From Zygnema cylindricum (Eukaryota > Streptophyta > Zygnematophyceae > Zygnematales > Zygnemataceae): 56,964 nt of DNA. Below are positions 1 to 10,242 of this stretch, in pieces (the stretch's first letter is position 1; every line of letters starts with the position of its first letter). A program made the position numbers and the translations under genes. Where the stretch lies: assembly GCA_037447655.1 (NCBI GenBank), contig JBBHKE010000116.1, positions 126,001-182,964 on the forward strand, read 5' to 3'. Under the pieces are notes generated by a model. That model searched no databases. It was not told where the DNA came from and saw only the letters and a program-made list of their open reading frames with translations.

Positions 1-252
1 AAAACGATTCTTAAGTGCAAAAAAAAAACAAATATTCACCCGTCGATACTTCACTTCAAAAACAATAAACATGGCAAAACCGTTACCGCCCGTAATACTG
101 TAACCGCCTATTAACATCCATGAATCGACAACGACATACACCACGAAACCCATTGCTTTCTCTGGATCTCAAAGTACAGGACCTCTGCCATTTCCCGCGA
201 TTCACATTTACGCAAATCGATGTGTGATGTTAATCTGGACGGAGCGACTTAC

Positions 253-1688
253 TGTGTTTTCGTCGAAGGTCCCTGGCCTTAAAAAACGCCTGGTCTTGCT
301 GAATAAGTCCAACATTCATGCGAATGGATTGCAATTCATGCAACAGCTCCGCCACGTGCTCTGTGAAGCCACCTCGCACCTCATACATATCTCAGTTTAG
401 AAACCATAAGAAGCAATATAGTTCGACACTGTTCATCAATATTATTCTAATAGAAATACAATATCAATGCAAAACTAGATTCGATCACTCTGAGATTAGG
501 GTGATGAGGCGGGCCGATGGCTGTCCACTATTTTAATTAGTTTTATTAAAGAACAAATACCAGTAGTACTCCACAGTCACCGAGCCAATGTTCCGGATAC
601 AATTATTTCAATCTCATGTGATTCCAGAAACAGCATCAGACAGAAAGATGCTTCCCATGATCAAACTTTGACTTTTACACCCATTCCAACTAATAGAGCC
701 AGACAAACTTCCTCAAACAGGGGAGAGGGGGGAGGGGATGAGGGAGGGAGGGAAGGGGAGAGAAAGAGAGAGAGAGAGAGGAGAGAGAGAGGAGAGAGAG
801 AGGAGAGAGAGAGAGAGAGAGCCTCGACGTTCTTTGAGTTCTCACCGTCCGTCGCCAGGTCTTCTAGCGGACTGACATGGCCCACTTGAAAATTGAGTTC
901 AATGGTGGCCACATGGTGGCTTTTTTGCTCCAAACAAAATTGATAAGTTCCTGTTTGTGTGGCTCTGAACTCAAACGTGTCTTCCTCGCGATCAGCAACA
1001 TGGTAAATGATTTCACCATGGGGGTGGACAACCTACAAAGAAAGGAACTCGGAGAGTCAAATTTCTTCAAGAAAACCTCAATCAGGAGAAAGATGCTAAC
1101 ACCATTGAGTAAGCTCAATTTATTAGGAGTTTTTAGGCCACGTTTAAGCTGGGTTTTGAAAGTTTTGCCGGAGACTGGAGAGAAACAAATGAACGATTTA
1201 CAACTTAAAATTAAATAGTTCCCTTGTGTCCACACTAAAGGCGTCGGATCGGATCAGGATGGATATGCCAGCTGCCGCCTGCCATGGGCCGGAAAACACC
1301 GACGAATGCCAGTGGCGGGCGCGGTTCGATCAAGTCAATCGGAGAGGATCATTTCCTACAGTACAGATCCTACACAAAGCAACTATCACCCCTTGCCAGC
1401 CTTCTCTTTACGACAGTTGTCTTTTTCCGCATCTGCACCCGTGACACGTGTCACACTTACAGTGAATTCCACTTCAGCAATGTCGTCTCTCCAGGAGCTG
1501 TCCATGTCCACCACCACAAAGCTCCCGGTGATGGTGTCACCATAGTCGGCGAGCTGCGAGAAACATTCTTTGCCTTCTACTGCAACTAGGATGGCATGTG
1601 CAGGTCGAAGACAGAGGACAACAAGAGAGGCACAGATCAGCCATGGCTGCCAGATTGGCACGTGCGACGGAGAGGATGGAAGCGCCAT
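253..1688 (-). CDS. p24/emp24 family cargo receptor, beta3-like (5' three exons, runs off window)
   Basis: p24 proteins are type I membrane proteins that cycle between ER and Golgi in COPI/COPII vesicles and recruit cargo. Seen: three exons read on the minus strand, 1688-1461, 1032-846 and 372-253, joined in phase (0, then 1) by GT-AG introns with strong GTAAGT donors after exons 1 and 3. Exon 1 starts at the ATG at 1688 and gives a hydrophobic signal peptide ending near ...RPAHA. A GOLD domain follows, with the paired cysteines of this family (ECF in exon 1, YQFCLEQ in exon 2) and the GDTI.G.FVVVD pattern typical of plant p24-beta3. Exon 3 is the coiled-coil linker (HVAELLHELQ...FFKARDLRRKH). 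The 178 codons seen lack the transmembrane helix and cytosolic tail, which should lie left of position 1; no such exon was found in 1-252. The exon 3 acceptor (372/373) has a weak pyrimidine tract. Confidence 0.85.
719..822. repeat. (GA)n/GGGA purine-rich microsatellite in p24 intron 2
   Basis: About 100 bases of G/A only on the plus strand, grading from GGGAGGGG blocks into pure GA repeats. It lies inside the 373-845 intron of the p24 gene, so the transcript carries it as a CU-rich tract near the 5' splice site. The repeat keeps both strands open over about 70 codons, but those frames are low-complexity and not genes. Confidence 0.9.
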
Positions 1689-1779
1689 TGCAGTTGTTGT
1701 GGAAAGGCGTTGACAAATATCAGTACGTATTTAATGGCCACTGGCACTTATGTGGGACCCACTACTGCTTCCAGAATTA

Positions 1780-2923
1780 GGGTGTGTTCCCATGTAACCG
1801 TACCTTAATCTTCTTATTTTGTTTTTTGGTGAAGATTCCCCGTACAGATTTTTCGATGACGAAATCGTTACTTTAAATTGTGACGGATGTAGATGTGGGT
1901 GCAATTTGTGACGGTTGTAGACGATCTCAAAACTCGCGACAATTTTTGAAGTTTACAAAGTACAGTACACCGTCGATCGTATTTAGCGTGTTGAACACTT
2001 AAAAAGGTACATTTATGTACGGTCTGACATTGACCGTACACCACTCTATTTAAGAGACAACGTACTGAAAATAACCCTAAATAGAATAAAGAAAAAAATA
2101 GAATGAACTACACTAATGGAGAATAAAATAAAAAAAAAGCGGGACGGAATTATCGTACACAACGCTAATAACGATTGGCGGTGTAGCCATGGTTGTAGAC
2201 GTTTAGTTTTTGTGACATTGTAGATGTTGAGGGTTTTGCGACGTTATGACGTCATGCTCACTTATGCTAACGTCGACGTCATTAACTCAAAAAAATTCGG
2301 CCATGGCTTCTCGATTTCATTTTTTCAACTTTTCTCACTCGACTTGCTATCAAAAAATGCCCAGAGGTAATCAAAAGAACGGTTTTCCAAAAATGTTTTA
2401 TTGCATACCGATATTGTCATGTTTCAAAAAGTGAGAGATAAAACGGATAGTGTGAGAGGGAGAGGGAAAGGGAAAGAGGCATTTTCATGGACTTCGCTTT
2501 TGCGAAATGGCATTCGTTGCTCGTGACCCCTCCGCAGATCCTGTACGGAAAAAATGTTTGTACAGGTTGTAATTTTATTTTTTGTGTACTCCACGTTTTG
2601 TGAAAATGTTTTGAAAATTTACAACACGTGCAAACACATGATCCTATTCGTTGGTCAGCCTTTACTTCAAATAAAACTAACTCGCGAGTCGTTATCAAAT
2701 AAAGTTTGAAGATGACGATTTTTGACGTGGCAGTGGGTCAAAAATTGGAAGACGACAAGCTGTAGTACATTTGAAGTTTCAAAATGACGCAAATTGTACT
2801 ATGGTTTTCGCAGTTTTTGGTTTTCGCAGTTTTTTTGTACAACAGAAGATTTTTTCGCTGCAGACTCTTTTTGGACGTCAAAGACAAGAAAAAACCCTTA
2901 CTTTATCACATGGGAACACAACC
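1780..2923. mobile_element. PIF/Harbinger-type MITE, copy 1 (TTA target duplication)
   Basis: Terminal inverted repeats GGGTGTGTTCCCATG at the left and CATGGGAACACAACC at the right, each flanked by TTA (1777-1779 and 2924-2926). A 3-bp TTA duplication and G-rich ends are hallmarks of the PIF/Harbinger group. No transposase domain is visible, so it is non-autonomous. Two relatives lie at 7514-8477 and, inverted, at 31416-32361. A GACGTC-rich segment and a GCCATGG start with a short frame (MASRF...) near 2300 recur in the other copies. A TA-MITE is nested at 1966-2185. Confidence 0.8.
1966..2185. mobile_element. TA-target MITE (TACACCG ends), nested in the PIF-type MITE
   Basis: A 220-bp block starting TACACCGTCGATCG and ending CGATTGGCGGTGTA, an inverted repeat of roughly 24 bp containing a TTTAGCG/CGCTAAT core. 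If the outer TA is the target duplication, the class is Tc1/mariner-like. It holds an internal short palindrome GTACGG...CCGTAC followed by ACC and a TTTAA motif, repeated in the copies near 20400 and 31200. No coding capacity. Confidence 0.65.
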
Positions 2924-2926
2924 TTA

Positions 2927-5512
2927 GAGTTTCCTTGTGTTCCGTGTAGTTAAATGAGAAATGAGCATACAATCGGAACAATCGGAGTAACATACCGTTT
3001 TTTTGTCAACATGGGGCTCACCGTTCAAAATCTTTACCATATATAAGGTTATGTAATTATCGTTTTTTGCTTGTCATGTCGTCGAAGGAATATGACAATA
3101 TAACCCTTTAAACCCAGTACATGACGTCCTCTTTGAAACTCTTGGGAAACCTTCGGGAAAAGTTTCTCTAAGGGCGTTTTTCCGTTGATAACGAGAGCCC
3201 TCAATGTCCGTGTCGTTTGTATTATGGTAAAAATAAAAATGAGTCTTTCCATTGAAACAATCCAAATCAAATCAAAACTACCACGTATACAAAAAAAATG
3301 TACTTGCAGCTAAAGGTTTATATTTTTTAGAACAATGGTTCTTCGTTTTTTATCTTCTTTTTTTTATGTTTTTGTTTGATAGTGAATTAACTTTATTCCC
3401 TTTTTCGCAATTTGTTGCGAAACCGTCGTGTGGGGACCACAAACCACCCAAATATATTGTATAGACACCCCATACGATATCAAATTTCATTGGCGAAAAC
3501 TTCTCGGTTCCCTTAGTTAAAAGCCCCTACCAAGCTTATACACCGAGAAGTGAACGACGATTTTGAGCCAGCTAATCCGTTGACTTTTTGCGTCATGACA
3601 CCAAAACCGAAGGCTCTCGATTCCTATGTAGGGCAAGGATTTTTATTTAAAAAAATGTGATAGAGAGCACATAAGGTACAAAAGGGTAAAGAAAAGTGAA
3701 AAAAAGTAGTTAAAGACTATAAGAGTAAAGAAAAAAAAAGGCTTAAGGCATAGGGAACAAACCAAAAAGTCAACTCTAACAAAGTAACAACCCAAACTAA
3801 CTAGAAATACCAAAGATAAAGAACAACAACAAGAACTAACCTATAATACACTACTACCCATAACCCTAACTAACTAAGGTACACAACCTGAAATATCATA
3901 AATGTGTCTAAATCCTTTGAGGGAAGATCTCGAAGGCCACGCGTGTCATCTGCCATCATGATTTGTCGAGGGAAATTGGGGATTTAGGTTGTGAAAGGGA
4001 AACTTATCCATGTTAACGGCAAAAAGCAAAGGGAAGTATGTGCTTAAGGCTCCTCAAAATCTTACATTTGTCGTGCACAATAGTACCAAAAATCGTCATA
4101 AGGCTTGACCAAATTGTTAAAAGTTTATGTTACAAATGGGATAAATTGATATGTTTGCATCTCGAGCCAAATGCTTTTGTGCAATGCCGCACGAGAAAAA
4201 ATGTTTGTCATAATCAGATCTATAAGGACCACCTCACCAAGGGTCCTCCTAACTAAATGGAAGGAAATTCAGTCAACTAGAAGACTTCGAAGACAACAAA
4301 ATTGAGAGTTAGGAGGGAGTACGTGAGAAACCTCTCATTTCACAATGTTTCCCGCTTTAGCGCCAATCGTAGCAATTATATTGCAAACAAATGCATACGC
4401 AACATTTTACTCCTTATTTGAGCAATGAAGTAAATAAATCCCTTCCAAAACGATAGGTTGGTTGGAAAAGAACACGGGTGTCCGATAATTAAAGGGTGAG
4501 GCAAACTTAAAAGTAAATGTAAGGAAAATACAAATGTTGTTGATGTTAAATGAAGGGTTGAAAAAATTAGTTGGGCTGGCAACTAAGCGTCGACCCCAAC
4601 ACGAAAAAATAACGTCAACGAACACGCGATGAGTTGGGTCATAAAAACGACAACGTCGAAAATGGAACGAGAGGTGACTGTATGTGCTACCAAAGCCTTA
4701 TTACCCAAATTGGTCACTTTGGTAACTCTAGCCACGGGTTAAACCGCCATTAAAAATCGGGAGGCTAACTTGTTGACGAGCAAACGATCTTTGTAGCCAA
4801 TCAAAAAGACCATGCCCAACTATGATGTGCAACACTACAAAAATTAGAGAAGACCAAAAATAAGTTAGTTGGTGGTAATATTTGGGCGAGATAATGAGGA
4901 CGCCGAGCAAAACAAATTGTAAAATTTGCAAACGTCACTAGAAGTTTCAAAGCTTAGGTTTCACATTGTGATAGGTCCTCCAGAAGCGCATCACCAAAAA
5001 CTTGGTTTACGAGATGGATTACGAGGAAACCTAAAACTTATTACCCTCATTTTGAGACGCGTTAAGGGGTGAAGGTCGGAAGGCAAAAATGTTTGAAGGC
5101 AAACCTTGTGGGCACATAGCCACAAGTTTACATGCTTTGATAGATATGGTACAAGGTTGCTCCGCGAAATGAAGAAGGGCGGGGATAACTTATTCTAGGG
5201 GACCCGCGATACTCGTCATAACATGGTTGGTCGGTGGTGTCGAATGTGGGAATAAAATCTTTAACTGTCGGCTCCTCAAATGTCATATCTTGTTCAGACA
5301 GTCAAACACTAAAGCACTAATGCTCGCGACAAAGAGTTAAACCGACTTGTGTTCGCAAACGCCCTAAAGTGGGAAATGTTAAGTACAAAAAAACAAGTTA
5401 CAACTCGGATCGCTATTAACGTGAAGAAATAATTAGTGTAAAAAACAGTTAGTGTTATTAACCTAAATTTGGGTTGAAAGCCTTTCGCCAAGAAAAAGTT
5501 AACTCTAATTTA
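2927..5512. other. AT-rich intergenic stretch, no recognisable gene
   Basis: No reading frame here resembles a known family; the short frames (60-80 codons) are not supported by codon pattern or motifs. Seen: a 10-bp hairpin with ACTTCTCGGT at 3499-3508 and its complement at 3542-3551, A-rich low-complexity sequence at 3640-3890, and GC-poor unique sequence to 5500. I see no other repeat of note. Confidence 0.5.
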
Positions 5513-7056
5513 TAGTGTTGTGTATCGACAATAAATTTATCGCTATAACACCGATACCGATAGTTATCTTCTCGAACGGTCAGAGTTCCCGATATATCGC
5601 TACGAGACCAATAAATTCTTTATCGGCGGTAAGTGGAAAAAATATAGTACGATAAAGTATGCTATATAATCGTACTTTACAATATATTGTATTATATATG
5701 TTCGGTGTATAAATCGTGGCATGCCACGTGTAACAATCAGTCGTGTACTCTATGTAATGTAACAAAGGGGGTTCATTAGACGGATTTAACTGTACAACCG
5801 TACAGTTTAAACCGTACAATTATCGTCGATAGTTATCGCTACCGTTGTTACCGCGATTGAAAATCAATATCGGTTTTTTATCAACGATAACACCGCTGTT
5901 CATATATCGTGCTAATATATCGACTAATGGCAAGCCAAAAAAATGGTACATATCGATTATGGCAAAACCATGCCAATGCACAACACATCACTGTCGATAC
6001 AATAATTTATGCATAACTTTAGTTTAGGTGTAGTTTTCTAGTGTTGTGTATCGATAACGATTTGTCGATAACCGTTATGGGCTTTTTTTCGAGTAGCCGA
6101 TCATGGATATATTTTTACGATATAACGTTAACGGTGATAACTTCGATAAATACCCGGCATTTATTGGTTATTATTGGCGATAACACCAATATCGATAACT
6201 ATCGGCAATATCTGTACAGACCGTACAAATAAATGTAATGCCAGTACACTCAACTGTACGTGTTATTCTCCGGACGCGCCGCGGACCCCTTTCCTCTCGA
6301 TTTTCGTAAAAAATCGCGATATTTGCTTCATTAAATTTAAATTAAGGGGGATTTACTTGGGTACCCCTTCCAGAATGTCATTTTGACTGTTAATTTTTTT
6401 ACAAATGGCAATTAATAGCGGCAGTTTGATTTTTTCGTCTCCTTTGTTTGTTTGTTCAAATAAATGTACTGCCAATACACTCAACTGTACGTGTTATTCC
6501 CCGGACGCGCTGCGGACCCCCTTCCTCTCGATTTCAGTAAAAAATCGCGTTATATGGTTTATTATTTATAATTTAAGGGGGTTTTACTTGGGTACCCTTA
6601 CCAGAATGTCTTTTTTAGTGTTATTTTTTTTACAAATGGCAGTTAATGGATTAGTCTGATTTGTTATTGTCCTTTGTTCGTCTGTTCGTCTGGTTTTCGA
6701 AAAAGTTTGATTTTACAATTTTACAATTTTTTTTCGTTTTCGGTACCATAATTTTAGAACTATAAAATATTACATTAAATTTGTCAACGTTTTTGTGTTG
6801 CGCTATCCGTAACAAATTTCAGGTAAACAGCGTATCGAAGAAATTATTACACGTGGCATACCACGCTATATAAAGTAAATAATATAATACAGTATATTAT
6901 AAAGTACTATTATATGCATGCTATAGTTTTTAAGTTATCGCCGATATTGAATTAGTTCGTCTCTTACCTATATATCAAGACCTCTGACAGTTCAATAACC
7001 GATAACTATCGGTATCGGTGTTATCGCAATATATTTTTTACCGATATACAACACTA
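5513..7056. mobile_element. Fold-back element with long (~230 bp) inverted ends
   Basis: The left end starts TAGTGTTGTGTATCG and the right end finishes CGATATACAACACTA. The two arms (about 5513-5740 and 6835-7056) are inverted copies sharing blocks such as ATAACACCGATACCGATAG and GGCATGCCACGTG with scattered differences. TAGTGTTG-type ends suggest a hAT-like non-autonomous element, but I could not find an 8-bp target duplication; the right border coincides with a TA-MITE at 7055. A second TAGTGTTG start at 6039 and a GCACAACAC end near 5983 suggest internal nesting. A related fragment lies at 52984-53070. Confidence 0.65.
6226..6690. repeat. Tandem duplication, two ~231-bp units
   Basis: Units 6226-6456 and 6457-6690 share the order AAATGTA.TGCCA, ACTCAACTGTACGTG, CCGGACGCGC.GCGGACC, CTTGGGTACCC and a T-rich tail, offset by 231 bases. 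The duplicated frames translate to similar peptides (LNCTCYSPDA...), an effect of the duplication and not evidence of a gene. It sits in the centre of the fold-back element. Confidence 0.8.
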
Positions 7057-7273
7057 CACCGCCAATCGCTATTAGCGTAGAAGTTTTTTAGCGTATACGA
7101 ATTATTAGCGTGGTTTACGCTAATTGGGAATTTGGAAATTTTTCGAAGAAATCGTTTACTCTAATTAGGAATTAGGGTTTTTTTAAATAGTATGGATAAT
7201 TATATTTGAGAATTAAAAAAAATAAAGCGGGACGAAATTAGCGTACACAACGCTAATAGCGATTGACGTCGTA
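7055..7273. mobile_element. TA-target MITE, 219 bp
   Basis: Starts TACACCGCCAATCGCTATTA and ends CGCTAATAGCGATTGACGTC followed by GTA. The ends are inverted copies over about 23 bp with two mismatches. Same family as 1966-2185 and 39490-39709. It abuts the end of the fold-back element, sharing its terminal TA. Confidence 0.7.
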
Positions 7274-7440
7274 CTGTTGGGTATCGGGTAAATTCATATC
7301 GCGATAATTTCGATATTCGATATATCAAATATCGATCGAGCAGAATCCTTAATATATCGCACCGAGACCAACATAAATCATCGTGATAAATATCGCGATA
7401 TATAGTATTTTTTAAAATTTAATATTTTATATTTCTATAT
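7272..7440. mobile_element. Single end of the TAGTGTTG-type fold-back family
   Basis: TACTGTTGGGTATCGGG followed by GATATATC, ATATCGCACCGAGACCAA and a poly-purine GATA-like stretch matches the first 130 bases of the element at 5513 (same order of ATCG-rich blocks and the GAGACCAA motif). No matching opposite end was found before the MITE at 7514, so this is a truncated copy. Confidence 0.5.
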
Positions 7441-7513
7441 AATATTTAGTTGTAGCGAAAATGAGAAATTGTCTTATACGCCACGCACGACGTGATTTTC
7501 GTTTTGTGACTTA

Positions 7514-8477
7514 GGGCGTGTCCCCATGTAACCGAAACTTTGAAAAGTTACTTTGGATTTTAGCGCAGATTTTATGGTGTACTTTTTAAAGTGTGCGTAT
7601 GTAAATCGTTACTTGCGCGTTCATTACTTCGAATGTGTGCCAGTTGTAGTTGTTTACAAAATGTGTGACAGTCTACGAAACGAAATGTAGATGACTACGA
7701 AACTACGAAACTTCCTAAAATTTGTGACGTCTACAAAAACGACGACGGCTGTAGACGTCGAGGTTTTTGTGACGTTGTAAATGTTCAGGGTTTTGTGACA
7801 TAGCGAAGTCATGCTACCATGTGACGTCACGTCATCAGTAAGTACATTTTCAGCCATGGCTTCCCGATTTCGTTTTTTTTATCTTTTATCATTCGATATG
7901 CCATCAAACTAAGACCAAAAATATATAAAAAAAATAAAAAAATAAATATCTTTCATTTGATATTATTATCGATGCATCACGTGTAAATAAGAGAGAAAGA
8001 GGAGTGGTTGAGTGAGAAAGAAGGGGAGAGACGAGGACGACGTAAAATTTTGCAAAAGACCCATGAAGGAAAGTGGAGGTCCGAGACCCCTGCAAATTTT
8101 TTTCCGTACATGTTTGTCATTTTCTTATGTGCACGCGCGTGACGAGTAGTGAAAAAAATAGTGTGTACTTTCCTTCGTACATTTTTTTTCGAAAACGTTT
8201 GACGCGTGCAATACAGGTTTTCTATTCGTCAATACGGTATTATTTTGATTAAAAGCAGGTCGCGATTTCATTGCAGTGCAACTGTGAAGATGAGCTGGAA
8301 GTGGGTCGCGATGATAATAACGCCAAATTGCCGTACCTTCTAAGTTTCAAGATGACGCAAAATGTACTTGTGTTTTTGCCCATTTTTCGTACGGCGTAAT
8401 ATTTTCTCGTTGGAAGTCCCATTTTCTGTGAAAACGATGGAAAAAAAACCTTTACTTGAACACATGGGGACACGCCC
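7514..8477. mobile_element. PIF/Harbinger-type MITE, copy 2 (TTA target duplication)
   Basis: Ends GGGCGTGTCCCCATG and CATGGGGACACGCCC are a perfect 15-bp inverted repeat, flanked by TTA at 7511-7513 and 8478-8480. The interior parallels copy 1: GACGTC elements, GCCATGG at 7855 with MASRFRFF... for about 18 codons, a T-rich stretch, then GGTCCGAGACCCC and CCGTACATGTTTG blocks. No transposase. This is the cleanest family member here. Confidence 0.85.
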
Positions 8478-8576
8478 TTAAAGGTAGACGCCGCAATATG
8501 TAACCGACAAAAAATTACTAATAATGTAATCCATATAATTACTTATTTCGGGTATGGTTACATCATGAGGTCTTTG

Positions 8577-9624
8577 TGAAACTTTGAGACCTCCATAAGT
8601 CCTCAGAGTGGACAGCTTTCAAGAAGCCTCTAGGATAATCCTGACCCCTTTGTGTTTCAGCAAAAATAACTGCCACCCTGGCAGACAAAAACTCTGACCA
8701 CCTGCACCCCTGTAAAGGCAAGACTCCCCTGAGTCGATAGCAAAAAGAATCTCTGAATTTGCTCCCCTGAGCAGTAAGTTAAGGAGGGTCAAAGTTGACC
8801 TTTTGTACAGAAGCTCTCTGGGAGAGAGGGTCCTATCTTCTAATTTTTCTAAGTCCTATCTCTCTCACAGACTCTATCTACTGATGTACAAAACCAATCA
8901 GATTACAGTTCCGTACGCAAAAGTATAGCTGCCGGTGTACTTTATGTACGGACACTGTACGACATGGCCTAAATGTCCACACATGGTATGTCCAGATTCG
9001 CTCTTTTAATCCTCGGAGATGTCGCGCTCCAATGTAACATCGCCACGTGTCATCCGATGTGGCGATGCCCACAAACCGCCGAATTCTTCTTCCGCGATCT
9101 CGGCGCTAATTCCGGCCGTCCGATTAAACTCGCATTTGATCGTAGCCGTAATAAATACATGCGCGGTATTTGTTTCGCTACGAAATCAATGCGCGGTATT
9201 GATTTCTTATCCGTACCGCAATTCGTACTTTTACACTACCAGATCTATGTATCCCGTTAACCATTATAGTTAAATGATTTATCCTACGAATTAATGTTTA
9301 ATTAGTTATCGTACTATATAATGCGTAAGACTACTTCTAGACTTAACGGCTAAGGCTACCGGCTATCTAGTATCTGTCGGCCGGCAGGTACCAGGATCAA
9401 ATCCTGTGGCCGGCACATACCTTTTAGTAAATAATCCCCTTACTAATATAAATTTCCCGTAAACCTCAGGATAGCCTAGGTAGCCATGGCTCTAGCTTCC
9501 TCTCCAATTTCTCAGTGACTGCGACAAGTTTGAGAGTTGGAGAGAGAAGTTAGAGGTAGACTGCCTCGGCTTCTTTATTTCTATTCAGACCTAGAAGTTA
9601 CTTTTAAAACCATTAATTTCTACA
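8577..9624 (-). repeat. Copia-A 3' LTR
   Basis: 1048 bp, TG...CA on either strand (TGAAACTTTGAG at left, TTTCTACA at right). The same sequence recurs as the split LTR at 13977-14162 + 18554-19413. It carries the antisense tRNA-like block near 9345-9425. No clear TATA box was found at the place where Copia-B and Copia-D have one. Confidence 0.92.
9345..9425 (+). other. tRNA-like block in Copia-A 3' LTR (antisense to gag-pol)
   Basis: On the plus strand a T-arm-like hairpin CCAGGATCAAATCCTG (B-box-like GGATCAAATCC at 9394-9404) is followed by GGCCGGC, which can pair with GCCGGC upstream, and then by a TTTT run at 9422-9425. The 5' part (GGCTAAGGCTACCGGC) is only weakly D-arm-like. The equivalent in the other LTR is at about 19135-19215, where the T-run is broken to TTCT. 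Not a functional tRNA gene: the acceptor and anticodon stems are not convincing. Confidence 0.45.
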
Positions 9625-9637
9625 CTCCCCTGATTTT

Positions 9638-10189
9638 CTAGTCAATCTTTAATTTCAGACCACACTTCTCCCTGCAGAAAATTAGCTTAGGGGAAGGCAA
9701 AGGTTTGGTCATCATATCAGCTACCATCTCACTATCTGGTCGGTACTCTAAAATGATTATTTTATTTTCTACTTTCTCTCTAACAAAGCTGAGTCTAATG
9801 TCCATATGTTTGGCTTTAAAATGATGTTTAGGATTGGCAGAAATAGCATTTGCTGCTTGATTATCACAAAATATTTTTTGCACACCACTCTTAAGATGCC
9901 CAAACTCACCAAGCAAAGACTTGACCCACATCAATTCTTTTACAACAGAGCAAGAGGCCATATATTCAGCCTCCACGGTGGACTGAGCAATAACCTTTTG
10001 CTGTTTGCTACTCCAACAGCAAGCCAAATCACCCACATATAATACATATCCAGAAGTGCATCTCCTCGTCGGAGCATCACCATAACTGGAATCACTCCAA
10101 GTAGTGATGTCAGTATTCTCCCTACCCAAATGCAACCATAGATCCCTAGTTCCTATGAAGTATCTAAGGACTCTCTTAGCGCCTCCCAA
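9638..10189 (-). pseudogene. Copia-A RNase H domain
   Basis: 183 open codons matching the copia RNase H/C-terminal region: TTWSDSSYGDA, AQSTVEAEYMA, CDNQAA and KHMDIR motifs in order, then MVADMMTKPLP and the end of the polyprotein at 9638. The acidic residues of the active site are present. The frame is cut from the upstream RT part by a frameshift around 10190-10243. Confidence 0.88.
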
Positions 10190-10242
10190 TCCCTCTTAGT
10201 GGGAGCATTTAGACTTCTACTCAGCACTCCTACAACTGTAGC

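Noticed and set aside
661-933. Minus-strand frame across the (GA)n tract with leucine/serine repeats
   Set aside because: Its first part is p24 exon 2 read through the donor at 846/845; the LSLSLS part is only the microsatellite translated.
877-1218. 113-codon plus-strand frame opposite p24 exon 2
   Set aside because: Antisense shadow of a conserved exon; no family match.
8973-9273. Paired frames of 84-95 codons repeated at 18763-19063
   Set aside because: Both lie in the Copia-A LTRs; repetition reflects the LTR pair, not gene conservation.
9345-9425. A true tRNA gene
   Set aside because: No convincing acceptor or anticodon stem and it lies within repeated LTRs; reported only as tRNA-like.
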